NCBI RefSeq assembly: GCF_001469215.1
Contig: NZ_LOFH01000015.1
Coordinates: 1-64,000 of the forward strand
Reading direction: 5' to 3'
Length of the DNA stretch: 64,000 bases
Source: Pseudoalteromonas sp. H105
GTDB lineage: Bacteria > Pseudomonadota > Gammaproteobacteria > Enterobacterales > Alteromonadaceae
Shown here piece after piece: positions 1 to 8,252 of the stretch (within the stretch, counting starts at the first letter, position 1; every line of letters starts with the position of its first letter). A program made the position numbers and the translations under genes. Under the pieces are notes generated by a model. The model made no database searches. It saw nothing but the letters and a program-made list of their open reading frames with translations, and had not been told where the DNA came from.

Positions 1-240
1 TTTTTTATGCCTATAGAAAAGTGCAATTCGGACTCGAGCGCCACTTGGAGTGGCACTGTTACGAGTTAAAGCCCGCCCGCTGGGTGAGAGTAAACCGAAA
101 CATAGTTTCGCAGTTGCTCGAAGTGAGTTCATGGATGAACGAAGGATGCAGCTTCATGGATGAATTATGATCTCAAGTTTAAAAATGAAATGCGGACTCG
201 AGCGCCACTTAAAATAAGATTATTACGATCCACCATCGTT
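1..240. repeat. short intergenic repeats with small palindromes
   Basis: No convincing gene lies here. An 18-base word, CGGACTCGAGCGCCACTT, occurs exactly at 29-46 and again at 193-210. The first copy continues into a small inverted repeat (GCCACT, three bases, AGTGGC). Between the copies are a hairpin CGAAAC/GTTTCG (96-110) and two palindromes sharing TTCATGGATGAA (128-139 and 153-164). The pattern resembles a dispersed intergenic element or the scar of one. The rest, to 427, is AT-rich leader DNA of the following lipoprotein gene, in which I see no certain promoter. Confidence 0.5.
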
Positions 241-427
241 TTTAGTCAGTTTGTGTTGTTTTAACCTTCCCTTATGCAGATTGAAAAACTTATCATCAAT
301 AGTTTATTGGTAAATAAATACAAATTACCCAATATGGGTATGGTAGAGTGCTCGGTCTAACTCTATTTTTACTTTATTACTTACCCTTACTCAAGTTCGT
401 ACATTGAGGCATTTTAAAGGAAAGAAA

Positions 428-2365
428 ATGACGACTAATCGCTTATTTATCTTTAAGCATATTTTTATTTTGTGCATTCTGTTTACATTATCTGCTTGTG
501 GCGGTGGCTCTGGTGGTGCAGAAAAAGCTGACACAGAAACTAATTCAAACCTAGATACAACCGCGCCTGTGATTACTTTAAACGGTTCGCAAGCTATTAC
601 GCTCAATATAGGCAATAGCTACCAAGAGTATGGTGCATCTGCTTCAGATGATAAGGATGGTAGCGTCAGTGTTAGCGTGTCAGGCTCTTTGAACCTGAAT
701 CAAGCTGGTGTATATACGTTTACATACACAGCGACTGATAGCGCGGGAAATTCTTCAAGTATAATTAGAACAATTACAGTAGTTGCACCCGATGATACAC
801 AAGCGCCGAATATAACGTTGAATGGTGAAAAGTCTATTTTTCTTGAGCTGGGCGAATCATACCAAGAGCTAGGAGCCCAAGCACAAGATAATGTGGATGG
901 AACAGTGAGTGTTGCTATTTCAGGCGCTGTGGACGAAAGCACGCCCGGCGACTACACAATTACATACACCGCAGTCGACTCCGCTAGTAATACGAGTTCA
1001 ATTACCCGAAACGTGACGGTACTTGACGCTAAAGATACCTCGCCACCGCTGCTTACTCTCATTGGTAAAGCGTATATTAAGTTATTCTTAAATGAAGAGT
1101 ACTCAGAGCAAGGGGCGTCGGCACTTGATGACTTTGATGGTGCAATCAGTGCAACAGTATTTGGTGAAGTGGATGTTAATAATACAGGTGTATACATAGT
1201 TACCTACACTGCAACAGATAAAGCAGGAAACACGGCAAGTATTGAGCGCACTGTTGAGGTGGTTATACCTCGTGAATTTATCACAACCTGGAAAACGGAT
1301 AATACACAACTGTTCTCCACAGATGCCAATACAATTAAAATTACAACGAAAGGTGAGGGTTATAACTTCCAGATAGAGTGGGGCGATGGCACTATCGACC
1401 GCAATGTTGTTAATACAATTACCCACACATACGACACCAGCGGGACCTATACCATTAAAATAAGTGGTGATTTCCCACGTTTTTACTTTGATGAAACGCA
1501 AGCTGATTGGAACAAATTATTAACCGTAGAGCAGTGGGGTGATATTCGTTGGTCATCAATGGAGCGTGCATTTATAAACTGCGCTAACCTTGTTATTAAT
1601 GCCTTAGATACACCTGACTTATCAAACGTAACGAATCTCTCTTACATGTTTTCGTATGCGCAATCGTTCAATCAAGACATAAACGATTGGGATGTTTCTA
1701 CTATTACAGATATGACCGGTCTGTTTCAAGGAGCTATTTTATTTGACCAACCTCTTGAAAGTTGGGATGTGTCTCGTGTTGTAAGAATGGGGTACATGTT
1801 TGATGGTGCAACGAACTTTAATCAAGATATTAGCCATTGGGATACAGCGAGCTTAAAAGACATGATACGCATGTTTAATAATGCCAGCCAATTCAACCAA
1901 CCAATTGGCAGGTGGACAGTTGGCGGTGTTTATAGGATGACAGGACTATTTGCTAATGCAGAGTCGTTTAATCAAGACTTAGGTGATTGGAAAGTTGGGT
2001 TTGTATTTTATATGGGCAATCTGTTTGATGGTGCATCAGCATTTAATCAAAACATTGGTCGCTGGAATGTGTCTGGTGTTGCCTATATGAACAGTATGTT
2101 TCGCAATGCGGTTTCATTTGATCAAAACTTAAGTGATTGGGATATTTCTAACCTCAGTGATATGCGCAGTATGTTTGAAGGGATTGCATTGTCAGTTGAA
2201 AACTACGATGCCTTACTCAATGGGTGGAGTAAGTTATCAGCACCACCGCAAAAAATTGGTTTTCATGCAGGTAATAGCCAGTACTCTGAAGCTGGAAAAA
2301 CCGGACGCGACATCTTAACAGGTATACACGAATGGAATATTGCTGATGGCGGATTAGTGCAATAG
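428..2365 (+). CDS. surface lipoprotein with DUF5011 Ig-like, PKD-like and BspA/DUF285 repeats
   Basis: The product is a predicted lipoprotein of 645 residues. The ATG at 428 is chosen because AAAGGA sits 6 bases upstream; the frame also opens at a weaker TTG at 404. A hydrophobic signal ends in the lipobox LSAC with Cys24, followed by a Gly/Ser-rich linker. Three tandem Ig-like units of about 75 residues (roughly 45-280) each start with DTxAPxITLNG-like words and end in YTATDxAGN, the DUF5011/HYR type. A PKD-like segment follows (WGDG then HTYDTSGTYTIKISG). The C-terminal third has about seven 24-25 residue repeats of the form FNQDIxxWDVSxxxxMxxMFxxA, the DUF285 (BspA-type) family. Such proteins are usually cell-surface adhesion or binding proteins. 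The ligand is unknown and neighbours give no hint. Confidence 0.85.
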   Translation: MTTNRLFIFKHIFILCILFTLSACGGGSGGAEKADTETNSNLDTTAPVITLNGSQAITLNIGNSYQEYGASASDDKDGSVSVSVSGSLNLNQAGVYTFTYTATDSAGNSSSIIRTITVVAPDDTQAPNITLNGEKSIFLELGESYQELGAQAQDNVDGTVSVAISGAVDESTPGDYTITYTAVDSASNTSSITRNVTVLDAKDTSPPLLTLIGKAYIKLFLNEEYSEQGASALDDFDGAISATVFGEVDVNNTGVYIVTYTATDKAGNTASIERTVEVVIPREFITTWKTDNTQLFSTDANTIKITTKGEGYNFQIEWGDGTIDRNVVNTITHTYDTSGTYTIKISGDFPRFYFDETQADWNKLLTVEQWGDIRWSSMERAFINCANLVINALDTPDLSNVTNLSYMFSYAQSFNQDINDWDVSTITDMTGLFQGAILFDQPLESWDVSRVVRMGYMFDGATNFNQDISHWDTASLKDMIRMFNNASQFNQPIGRWTVGGVYRMTGLFANAESFNQDLGDWKVGFVFYMGNLFDGASAFNQNIGRWNVSGVAYMNSMFRNAVSFDQNLSDWDISNLSDMRSMFEGIALSVENYDALLNGWSKLSAPPQKIGFHAGNSQYSEAGKTGRDILTGIHEWNIADGGLVQ

Positions 2366-2445
2366 CAATTTAACCAGTAAGCTGTGTTGTTCTCAATTTA
2401 GAGCTTCGCAGCTTTTACTGGCACCACAGAAAGAGCAGAGAGAAC

Positions 2446-2484
2446 AAGCGCCCTATTATGTAAGTGTAAATTTAGTGGGCGCTT
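2446..2484 (+). terminator. stem-loop after the lipoprotein gene
   Basis: AAGCGCCC (2446-2453) pairs perfectly with GGGCGCTT (2477-2484) across a 23-base loop, 80 bases after the lipoprotein stop codon. There is no run of T after it, so termination by this hairpin alone is uncertain. Confidence 0.3.
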
Positions 2485-2531
2485 ATGAGTGACGTTAATA
2501 AGCCTGTTTAAAAACGCCATACACTGATAAG

Positions 2532-3041
2532 TTGAACTGTAAAATAAGACGATACAGAGCTTACCCATTGATTAAAAAGTTAGATAACGCAAGTGATTTA
2601 GTCGCGAAGCAAATACACACTACTTTTCAACGCGCGTATCAAATTGAAGCTAAGTTAATCGGTACGTATAACTTCCCACCTTTATCGCGCACTGTTACTC
2701 ATATACAAAGTTCGCAAACGCTTTTTTATGGATTTTATGACGATACGCAGCTCGCGGGGGTTATTGAGCTGGAAAGTAATGATAATCAATTAGAAATTGA
2801 TAGCTTAGTGGTCGACCCTGAACACTTTCGCAAAGGTATTGCGAATAGATTAATGCACTTTGTACTTAATGACTTCGCGAGTACCGCTCCAATTAAGCCA
2901 ACGACTATTGTTGTTGAAACCGCTGTAGTAAACGAATCCGCGATTAGGTTATATAAAAAACATGACTTTGTAGAGTTTAAACGATGGACCCCAGAACACG
3001 GCATTGAAAAGCTAGCGCTGATCAGAAGTGAGAGTGCTTAA
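2532..3041 (+). CDS. GNAT-family N-acetyltransferase
   Basis: A 169-residue single-domain protein with the GNAT layout. The central strand reads LAGVIELESND and is followed by LEIDSLVVDPEHFRKGIANRLMHFVL. The R/Q-x-x-G-x-G/A acetyl-CoA loop is RKGIAN, and the last part, VVNESAIRLYKKHDFVEFKRW, is the usual motif B end. It should transfer an acetyl group from acetyl-CoA to an amine; the substrate cannot be read from the sequence. The frame opens at TTG 2532 with no good Shine-Dalgarno sequence, and another TTG lies at 2568, so the start is uncertain. It stands alone between a lipoprotein gene and a convergent histidine kinase gene. Confidence 0.8.
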   Translation: MNCKIRRYRAYPLIKKLDNASDLVAKQIHTTFQRAYQIEAKLIGTYNFPPLSRTVTHIQSSQTLFYGFYDDTQLAGVIELESNDNQLEIDSLVVDPEHFRKGIANRLMHFVLNDFASTAPIKPTTIVVETAVVNESAIRLYKKHDFVEFKRWTPEHGIEKLALIRSESA

Positions 3042-3163
3042 CTTAAAAACTCCCGTTTAAGTTAGACTTTTTACTAAAGTTAATGAGGTATGTTTACATG
3101 CCTAATTCAAGCTTTTTACTAATAAAGCTAATCGCTCTTCAAGGTACTTCTGTTCGAATCGAG

Positions 3164-4459
3164 CTAAACAGGTAACAATATTGTTGCGATTACGCCTAGG
3201 TGTTTTTCTTTATTCGCTAAACTCAAACTACCATGATGCTGCTCTATCACGTTGCGACAAAAGCTCAGACCAATCCCTTGCCCGTGTTGTTTGGTAGTGT
3301 AAAAAGGCACAAAAATATTGTCAGGGTTGGCAAGGCCTTGTCCGTTGTCGTCAACGGTGATGCAGTTTACTCTGCCCTGCTGGTGAATGCTTAGTGCAAT
3401 TTTCACCGGTGGAGTGCTGGCTTCAATGGCATTTTTTATCAAGTTGATCATCACTTGATGAATAAATGTGCGATCGGCTTTAAAGGTTGTGGCATTAGCT
3501 ATGCAGCTAAATTCAGTATCAGGGTAAATTGCACTGACTTGTTTTAAAAATGCAGCTGTGTCTATTTCAACTATATTGAGTGCCAGTGGTTTATTTATAT
3601 CACCATAGCGAGTGACAAATTCATTAAGGTAATTACAGCGTTCACTTATTACATTAAGTGCTTGTACTTGTCGTGGTTCGGTGAGCTTCACGGCGAGATT
3701 TTCAGCCATTGCAGTAACAGGGGTGAGTGAGTTACGGATTTCGTGACCCAGTACGCGAATAATTTGCTGCCATGCTTGCAGTTGGTTTTCTCGAAGTGCA
3801 GAAGTGATGTCGATCATAACAATAAGTTGATGGCAGCTGCCTTGCTCTATAAATTCACTGTGGCGTATTTGCCATTGCTGGGCTGTAATAACATCGCTAA
3901 ATTGCCAATGCGCGTCTTGCTTTGTAAGCCCTAATTGTTCGGCGCTTGAATAGCGTAAAGTTTGCCATTGAGTCTGTTTAAATTCGCTAAACGCATTATT
4001 GGCATAGTTGAGTTTATTATGTTGATCGAGCACCATGATAGGCACATTAAAATGCTCAATTAATTGGTACACCAAAAAAACATGCTGATCATATCGCGAT
4101 TTCTTTTTAAACAACTCTTCACTTAGTGAAATCAAACTTTGCTGTAATTGGTGAATACTCCCTGCTTGATAACTGGGTTTAACGAGCTGGTTATAATCTT
4201 CGTTTAAAATGGCATCTAAATGGGCATGATTGCGGTTAAAGCTGTTGATTACTTTTTTGTAGGTACGAATAAACAGCTTAAAGTAAATACCTAAAAATAA
4301 GAGTGAGAACCCAGCTGAAGTAACAATAGATAACGCAAAATACTGAGCAATCAAGTAGCTGCCTAGTGTGGCAAAAAGACCGCTTAATAGCGCAAAGCCG
4401 ATTAAGCTGCGCTCAAGCGATGATTGATAAAGGCAACTCGGTTTTATCGTGTTTTTCAT
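3164..4459 (-). CDS. membrane sensor histidine kinase (PAS, HisKA, HATPase)
   Basis: This 431-residue protein has two membrane segments close together (about 20-63), so almost no periplasmic part. A PAS-like region covers about 130-215. The dimerisation box VLGHEIRNSLTPV carries the phospho-accepting His239. The ATP-binding part shows an N box (MINLIKNAIEAS) and G boxes (DDNGQGLAN, GQGIGLSFC). The short external region suggests it senses a membrane or internal signal, as in NtrY-type kinases. The gene overlaps the preceding sigma-54 regulator by 4 bases on the same strand, so the two are translated together and are almost certainly partners. The nearest divergent genes are an ABC export operon, its likely target. 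Confidence 0.93.
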   Translation of the reverse strand: MKNTIKPSCLYQSSLERSLIGFALLSGLFATLGSYLIAQYFALSIVTSAGFSLLFLGIYFKLFIRTYKKVINSFNRNHAHLDAILNEDYNQLVKPSYQAGSIHQLQQSLISLSEELFKKKSRYDQHVFLVYQLIEHFNVPIMVLDQHNKLNYANNAFSEFKQTQWQTLRYSSAEQLGLTKQDAHWQFSDVITAQQWQIRHSEFIEQGSCHQLIVMIDITSALRENQLQAWQQIIRVLGHEIRNSLTPVTAMAENLAVKLTEPRQVQALNVISERCNYLNEFVTRYGDINKPLALNIVEIDTAAFLKQVSAIYPDTEFSCIANATTFKADRTFIHQVMINLIKNAIEASTPPVKIALSIHQQGRVNCITVDDNGQGLANPDNIFVPFYTTKQHGQGIGLSFCRNVIEQHHGSLSLANKEKHLGVIATILLPV

Positions 4460-5805
4460 CCAGTAATACCGTACTTTTCTAGGCGACGATACATAGATGA
4501 TTTACCTAAACCTAATAACTTAGCGGCATTAGGGATATGTCCTTGAGTTTGCTTAAGGGCTAGATCAATTAATTGGCGCTCTGCGTGCTCTAGTGTCATA
4601 AGTGGTAATGTGCTATTGCTTTGATTGCTTTGCAGGTTTAAGTCATTAGCGGTCAATATGTCGTTTGTTGCCAGCAATATTGCCCGTTCTATCACATGGC
4701 TTAACTCGCGTACATTACCCGGCCAAGAGTAGTGGTTTAATGCCTGTTTAGCGCATTCGCTTAGGGTCAGTACTGCGCTTGAGTATTTTTTAGCGTGTAA
4801 ATTTATAAAGTGCTCGCATAAAGGCACTATATCTTCAATGCGTTCACGCAATGGCGGTACGACAAATTCCAACGTGTTTACCCGGTAGTATAAATCCTCT
4901 CTAAACTGGCCTTGATTTATCAGTGTGGCAATATCGCCATTGGTAGCGCATATTAAACGCACATTAGTTTTTTGGGTTTGACTCGAACCGACCATTTCAA
5001 ACTCTTGGCTTTCAAGTACCCGCAATAGCTTAGCTTGTTGTGGCAGCGGTATATTGGCTATTTCATCTAGAAATAAGCTACCGTTATCGGCCAGCTCAAA
5101 GCGCCCAATACGCTCACTTTTGGCATCGGTAAATGCGCCTTTTTTATGGCCAAACATTTCGCTTTCAAATAACGATTCAACAATGGCTCCCATATTTACT
5201 GCGATAAACGGGTGTGTATGACGCGAAGACTGCTGATGAAGCCATTGTGCTAGCTGGCTTTTACCTGTGCCATTTTCACCTGTCAGTAAAATATTAGCAT
5301 CGGTTTTCGCCACTTTAGTTAACTGGCTTATTAGTTGTTGCATAGCGCGTGACTGATACACAAATGCAGGCGTGTCATGATCACTAAGCTGTTGCTGCAA
5401 TTTTTGGTTTTGTTTATTTAACTTTTTAAGCGTTAGTTGTTGATCAACTAGTTTTAATAAGCGCTGGTTTTGCCATGGTTTTTCAATAAAGTCACACGCA
5501 CCGTGTTGTATAGCACGCACCGCCAGATCTACGCTCGACCATGCCGTCATTGCAATGACGGGAATATCTAATTGTTGTTTATGTAAGTGCTTTAAAAACG
5601 CCATACCTTCGTCACCCGAGGTTGTGTCGCGAGTAAAATTCATATCAAGCAAAATAAGGTCAATTGTCAGGCTGTCTTCAATCAGAGTATGTGCTGTAAA
5701 GGGCGAGTCGCACTCGAGTACCTGATAGCCGTTATCCTCTAATATAAAACGCGCGCTTAGGCGAATTTCAGGGCTATCTTCGATGATCAAAATAGTGGCA
5801 GACAT
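4456..5805 (-). CDS. NtrC-family sigma-54-dependent response regulator
   Basis: A 449-residue regulator with three standard parts. The receiver domain has an acidic pair near residue 10 and phospho-acceptor Asp54 (LILLDMNF). The AAA+ domain has Walker A GENGTGKS near 176-183, Walker B-like SLFLDEIAN, and the sigma-54-contacting loop as GAFTDA (about 223-228) instead of the usual GAFTGA. The C-terminus is a Fis-type helix-turn-helix (AAKLLGLGKSSMYRRLEKYG). It should activate sigma-54 promoters after phosphorylation by the kinase encoded downstream with a 4-base overlap. A sigma-54 promoter and a dyad lie in the adjacent divergent gap, so the neighbouring export operon is the probable target. 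The Gly-to-Asp change in the loop occurs in other family members and need not inactivate it. Confidence 0.95.
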   Translation of the reverse strand: MSATILIIEDSPEIRLSARFILEDNGYQVLECDSPFTAHTLIEDSLTIDLILLDMNFTRDTTSGDEGMAFLKHLHKQQLDIPVIAMTAWSSVDLAVRAIQHGACDFIEKPWQNQRLLKLVDQQLTLKKLNKQNQKLQQQLSDHDTPAFVYQSRAMQQLISQLTKVAKTDANILLTGENGTGKSQLAQWLHQQSSRHTHPFIAVNMGAIVESLFESEMFGHKKGAFTDAKSERIGRFELADNGSLFLDEIANIPLPQQAKLLRVLESQEFEMVGSSQTQKTNVRLICATNGDIATLINQGQFREDLYYRVNTLEFVVPPLRERIEDIVPLCEHFINLHAKKYSSAVLTLSECAKQALNHYSWPGNVRELSHVIERAILLATNDILTANDLNLQSNQSNSTLPLMTLEHAERQLIDLALKQTQGHIPNAAKLLGLGKSSMYRRLEKYGITG

Positions 5806-5935
5806 AAACTTCCAAATCGGTGAATAAGCGCAGCATGATTGTAGCGTATAGCGATTTCTATGCCAGTGATTTTATTATTGTATTTCAGCTTGTTAGTTAT
5901 TTAAAGGTGGTTATATAAGGTGTTTTATTCCGATT

Positions 5936-5954
5936 TCGGACTCTTTGAGTCCGA
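5936..5954. promoter_or_regulatory. perfect dyad, probable activator binding site
   Basis: TCGGACTC (5936-5943) and GAGTCCGA (5947-5954) form an exact 8-base inverted repeat around TTT. Its centre is about 155 bases upstream of the sigma-54 -24 element, a normal distance for an enhancer of an NtrC-type activator. A related half site, TAGTCCGG, lies at 6022-6029. Assignment to the regulator encoded at 4456-5805 is inference. Confidence 0.55.
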
Positions 5955-6099
5955 TTTTGGGGTTGCAGTATTAAGTGTATTGAAATCGTTAGTGCCTGAG
6001 CAGTTTCAAACTGGCACTGGGTAGTCCGGTATCGCCGCTTTATAAGGCTTTTTATACAGTGAATATCTTTAATTTGTTGTATTTATTGGTTTTTAATGT

Positions 6100-6115
6100 T
6101 GGCACGTGTTTCGCT
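6100..6115 (+). promoter_or_regulatory. sigma-54 (-24/-12) promoter of the export operon
   Basis: TGGCACGTGTTTCGCT matches the sigma-54 consensus TGGCACG-N4-TTGCW with one mismatch, and keeps the invariant GG-N10-GC spacing (GG 6101-6102, GC 6113-6114). The start of transcription would be near 6126, about 25 bases before the adaptor gene's ATG at 6151. The divergent neighbour encodes a sigma-54 activator, which supports the call. Confidence 0.75.
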
Positions 6116-6150
6116 TTAGCTTACATATACAAAGCATAATACGGTGCAAG

Positions 6151-7401
6151 ATGGACATAGTAAAAACAAAAGTAGTAAAGCAGTTATCGCTCTGGCATAA
6201 GCTCGTTTTATTACTGGCTGTTATTTTAATTGTAGGAGTGATTTATCAACGCAATAGTCAAGCGAGTGTGTCTGTATCGCGCAGCAATATCATTATTAGT
6301 GATGTACGCCAAGGTGCGCTTTCCATTACGGTTACAGGTTATGGTGAGCTTAAATCTGCGCAGCAGCAATTATTAACAGCAAAAACTCCCGCCACAGTAC
6401 AGGCTATTTTATTAAAGCCCGGTGCAATTGTGACCAGTGACTCAATCATAGTGCAATTAGCCAATCCAGCGCTTGAGCAACAGCTCAAAAGTGCGCAACA
6501 AGAGCTTAATAAACTCAATGCTAATTTACGTCAGTTAAGATTAAACAATACCCGCGAGCAATTAAACGAACTTTCTGATGTGGCACAAAGCCATGCTGCT
6601 TATGAAAATGCCAAACTAAAATTAAAAGCCGAAACCAGTTTAGTTGAACAGGGGATCGTCTCAACACTTAATTATCAGCGTAGTAGATTAGATGAGCAAC
6701 AACTAAGTCAGCAATTAGCGATAGCGAAGCAACGTGCAGAGCAACTTGAAGCTGTGCACATAGAGTCTGAAAATATTCAGCTTGAGCAAATAAAACAGCA
6801 GCAAGGGGTTGTGGCTATGGCACAAACCCAGCTAGCTAATCTATCTGTTGCAGCGGGAATCGATGGCGTACTCCAGCGCTTACCGGTTGAGCTTGGGCAA
6901 AGTGTAAACGCAGGGCAAGAAATTGCGCTTATCGGCTCGGTTGATTCACTTATTGCGATAATTCAAGTTCCACAAAATCAAGTGGATGATATTCGATTAG
7001 GGCAGCTTGCCCATGTTGACACCCGTCGGGGGGTTGTTAAAGCAAAGGTCGCGCGCATCAGCCCTGTGGTGGTCAACAATACCGTAGAGGTCGAGTTATC
7101 GTTGCCTAAAGAGCTCCCTGAAAATGTTCGCCCGCAATTAACCGTTGATGCCAATATTAACGTTGCGCAATTAAAAAATGTTGCTTATATCGAGCGCCCT
7201 GCAAACGTTAAACCACACAGTGTAAGCGCGCTGTATCAGGTAAACGCACAGCAACAAAGTGCGTATTTAGTTGATGTTAAGTTTGGTCGCGAGGCTGGGC
7301 GCTTCATCGAAATACTCAGTGGTGCGCAGTTAGATCAGCAATTGATTATTTCAGATTTAACCAACCTTACTCGCCGTAATAGCGAAATTCTAATTAATTA
7401 A
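6151..7401 (+). CDS. HlyD/MacA-type periplasmic adaptor of an ABC efflux system
   Basis: A 416-residue membrane fusion protein. The frame extends to GTG 6106, but that codon lies inside the predicted promoter, so ATG 6151 is preferred. One N-terminal membrane anchor (about 10-32, LVLLLAVILIVGVIY) precedes a split barrel-sandwich domain (VQAILLKPGAIVTSDSIIVQL near 80-105; GIDGVLQRLPVELGQSVNAG near 235-255). A long helical hairpin rich in Gln and Leu joins the two halves. Beta-barrel and membrane-proximal parts follow. Proteins of this kind link an inner-membrane ABC transporter to an outer-membrane TolC-like channel. The ATPase gene follows immediately; no TolC gene is in the window. The substrate is unknown. 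Confidence 0.9.
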   Translation: MDIVKTKVVKQLSLWHKLVLLLAVILIVGVIYQRNSQASVSVSRSNIIISDVRQGALSITVTGYGELKSAQQQLLTAKTPATVQAILLKPGAIVTSDSIIVQLANPALEQQLKSAQQELNKLNANLRQLRLNNTREQLNELSDVAQSHAAYENAKLKLKAETSLVEQGIVSTLNYQRSRLDEQQLSQQLAIAKQRAEQLEAVHIESENIQLEQIKQQQGVVAMAQTQLANLSVAAGIDGVLQRLPVELGQSVNAGQEIALIGSVDSLIAIIQVPQNQVDDIRLGQLAHVDTRRGVVKAKVARISPVVVNNTVEVELSLPKELPENVRPQLTVDANINVAQLKNVAYIERPANVKPHSVSALYQVNAQQQSAYLVDVKFGREAGRFIEILSGAQLDQQLIISDLTNLTRRNSEILIN

Positions 7402-7418
7402 TGAGCAGGACGAAAGTA

Positions 7419-8156
7419 ATGACAGAGCAAAAAGTAACGAACACTCAATCGGATGTCGTATTAGCAATGAACGGAATTAGTAAGGTATTTGAAACACAAG
7501 AGCTGCAAACATACGCACTGCGCAGCATTGATTTGTGTATTTATCGCGGTGAATACTTGTCTATATCGGGGCCTTCTGGTTGTGGTAAATCAACATTACT
7601 TTCACTTTTGGGTTTACTTGATATGCCAACCAGCGGCGAATATTTTATTGAAGGTAAAAACGTGTCGTCACTTTCGCTAAATCAGGCTGCTGATATTCGC
7701 AATGCGAAAATAGGGTTTATTTTTCAGTCGTTTAATTTAATCGACGAGCTGAGTGTGTTTGACAATGTGGCATTACCACTGCGTTACCATCACACGAAAC
7801 CGAGCAAACAAGTCATTGCTGAAAAAGTAAAGGCCTGCCTTGAAAAGGTGGGGCTTGGGCACCGTATGAGTCACACACCTAATCAGTTATCGGGTGGGCA
7901 GCAGCAACGTGTGGCGATCGCTCGGGCATTGGTGACAGAGCCTGCAATACTATTAGTGGATGAGCCGACAGGTAATTTAGACTCAAAATCGGGCGACCAA
8001 GTAATGCAAGTGCTAAGTGAATTACACGCCGCTGGCACCACTATTTGCATGGTGACACATGATCCGCGTTACAGTGATATGGCTACAAGGCAACTAAAGC
8101 TGCTAGATGGTGAAATGTTAGGTGCTTTGGGTATCAAAGAGCAGTTAAGTGCTTAA
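7419..8156 (+). CDS. MacB/LolD-type ABC transporter ATPase
   Basis: A 245-residue nucleotide-binding subunit. The frame opens at ATG 7401, sharing one base with the preceding stop, but ATG 7419 is preferred because AGGA lies just upstream. All ABC motifs are present: Walker A GPSGCGKST, Q-loop FIFQSFNLIDEL, signature LSGGQQQR, Walker B ILLVDEPTGNLD and the switch His in MVTHDPR. The DEPTGNLDSKSG stretch is typical of the LolD/MacB/FtsE group that powers periplasm-facing mechanotransmission machines rather than classical import. It should work with the FtsX/MacB-type permease encoded next. Confidence 0.95.
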   Translation: MTEQKVTNTQSDVVLAMNGISKVFETQELQTYALRSIDLCIYRGEYLSISGPSGCGKSTLLSLLGLLDMPTSGEYFIEGKNVSSLSLNQAADIRNAKIGFIFQSFNLIDELSVFDNVALPLRYHHTKPSKQVIAEKVKACLEKVGLGHRMSHTPNQLSGGQQQRVAIARALVTEPAILLVDEPTGNLDSKSGDQVMQVLSELHAAGTTICMVTHDPRYSDMATRQLKLLDGEMLGALGIKEQLSA

Positions 8157-8177
8157 ATAACTTGTTGAGAGAGTAAA

Positions 8178-8252
8178 ATGAAATATCCAAAAGTAATAAA
8201 GTGCCAACGACTATTTAGATATAACTTAACGGAGTATTGCAATGACGTATAA
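8178..8252 (+). CDS. possible 24-residue leader peptide before the permease gene
   Basis: A short frame begins with ATG 8178 after a good purine-rich site (GAGAGAG at 8168-8174) and ends 11 bases inside the permease gene, in another frame. Its predicted product starts MKYPKVIKCQRLF. The overlap of its stop with the permease start would allow translational coupling. I cannot show that it is translated or conserved. Confidence 0.25.
   Translation: MKYPKVIKCQRLFRYNLTEYCNDV

Noticed and set aside
1103-1501. 132-codon antisense frame inside the repeat lipoprotein gene
   Set aside because: It mirrors the Ig-like repeats on the opposite strand, cysteine-rich with no family features, so it is a shadow of the real gene.
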